Assembly: GCA_025357995.1 (NCBI GenBank)
Contig: JANYLF010000239.1
Coordinates: 1-6,184 of the forward strand
DNA from: Acidimicrobiia bacterium
GTDB lineage: Bacteria; Actinomycetota; Acidimicrobiia; IMCC26256; JAENVU01
Direction of reading: 5' to 3'
Length of the DNA: 6,184 bases
Part shown: piece after piece, positions 5,855 to 6,184 of the stretch
Position numbering within the stretch: the stretch's first letter is position 1
Layout of the letters: every line of letters starts with the position of its first letter
Notes under the pieces: generated by a model
Databases searched by the model: none
Seen by the model: only the letters and a program-made list of their open reading frames with translations
Told to the model about the DNA's origin: nothing
Program-made: the position numbers and the translations under genes

Positions 5855-6184
5855 TTAGCGAGCCGCCGCGAATGCGTCGACGACCCGGGCGCGCCACTCG
5901 CACAGATCGGGACCGTGAGCCGCGTCGGTACGACCGATCCGCACAACCACAAGATCGTTCGCTGGCGAGATCAGGATCGATTGACCTTCGTAGCCGTTGG
6001 CCCAGAACGTGCCGTATTCGTCGCCGGTCACCCACCACTGCCAGCCGTACCCGCGGCCATCGTCAGGGTCGATGGACCGCAAGACGCGGCCCGTATCGAC
6101 CCAACCTTCGGGAAGGATGCGCGCGCCGTCCCACATACCGTCGCGCAGATAGAGATACCCGAAGCGCGCGAAGTCCTCGGCGAT
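5855..6184 (-). CDS. Beta-lactamase-related serine hydrolase, N-terminus outside the window
   Basis: Only the last 109 residues are present; the frame is open to the right edge, so the Met at 6136 is internal. The fragment carries typical C-terminal features of the class C beta-lactamase/esterase-like family (Pfam Beta-lactamase): EDFARFGYLYLRDGMWDG (3-20), ILPEGWV (23-29), YGWQWWV (46-52) and ANGYEGQSILISP (62-74), the latter matching the strand that carries the third active-site element (HTG/KTG in other members, here N-G-Y-E-G). The SxxK catalytic serine and YxN motifs lie outside, so activity cannot be judged. Relatives include esterases, amidases and peptidases, mostly cytoplasmic or exported depending on an N-terminus not seen here. 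It is the first visible gene of the minus-strand operon, with 2 nt before the deacetylase start. Confidence 0.85.
   Translation of the reverse strand: MAEDFARFGYLYLRDGMWDGARILPEGWVDTGRVLRSIDPDDGRGYGWQWWVTGDEYGTFWANGYEGQSILISPANDLVVVRIGRTDAAHGPDLCEWRARVVDAFAAAR

Noticed and set aside
5187..5858. Plus-strand open frame (223 codons) opposite the deacetylase gene
   Set aside because: It is antisense to the LmbE motifs HPDD and DHRAVG, has no recognisable domain, and no ribosome binding site of note.
5853..6038. N-terminal extension of the deacetylase to an ATG at 6038
   Set aside because: It would overlap 184 nt of the serine hydrolase, adds an Arg/Ser-rich tail absent from the family, and the GTG at 5852 directly after the hydrolase stop gives the normal length.

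Overview
The window looks like chromosomal DNA from a high-GC actinobacterium. GC-rich codon choice, tightly packed genes, start codons that sit about 7 nt after a TANNNT box (leaderless style), and the gene families present all point that way. An uncultured Acidimicrobiia-like lineage is my guess, but nothing here fixes the taxon. I see no mobile elements, CRISPR arrays, tRNA or rRNA genes, and no gene-free stretch longer than about 120 bases.

Layout, left to right. (1) On the minus strand, a gamma-carbonic-anhydrase-like hexapeptide protein (1066-1587) is followed by a thiolase whose C-terminus runs off the left edge (1-1011). (2) A 53-nt divergent promoter region (1588-1640) separates this pair from a plus-strand pair: a PhyH-type Fe(II)/2-oxoglutarate dioxygenase (1641-2453) and a ZnT9-like cation diffusion facilitator (2473-3381). 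(3) The plus pair ends 8 nt from the end of a converging minus-strand operon, with a small hairpin at the junction. That operon reads, in transcription order, a beta-lactamase-fold serine hydrolase (N-terminus off the right edge, 5855-6184), a PIG-L/LmbE-type deacetylase (5121-5852), a thiolase-like protein without the nucleophilic cysteine (3949-5124), and a zinc-ribbon/OB-fold DUF35 protein (3390-3833).

Functionally, the window suggests acyl-CoA and lipid or steroid-like side-chain catabolism. It holds one conventional thiolase, one Cys-less thiolase plus DUF35 pair of the kind that forms retro-aldolases such as Ltp2/ChsH2, and a phytanoyl-CoA-dioxygenase-family oxygenase. The serine hydrolase and deacetylase fused into the same operon by a 2-nt gap and an ATGA overlap are the least expected partners; they may release or trim an amide- or ester-linked substrate, but this is inference.

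I did not find a convincing previously undescribed system. The points most worth a second look are the altered metal-ligand set in the gamma-CA-like protein, the symmetric leaderless divergent promoter, and the hydrolase-deacetylase-aldolase operon.
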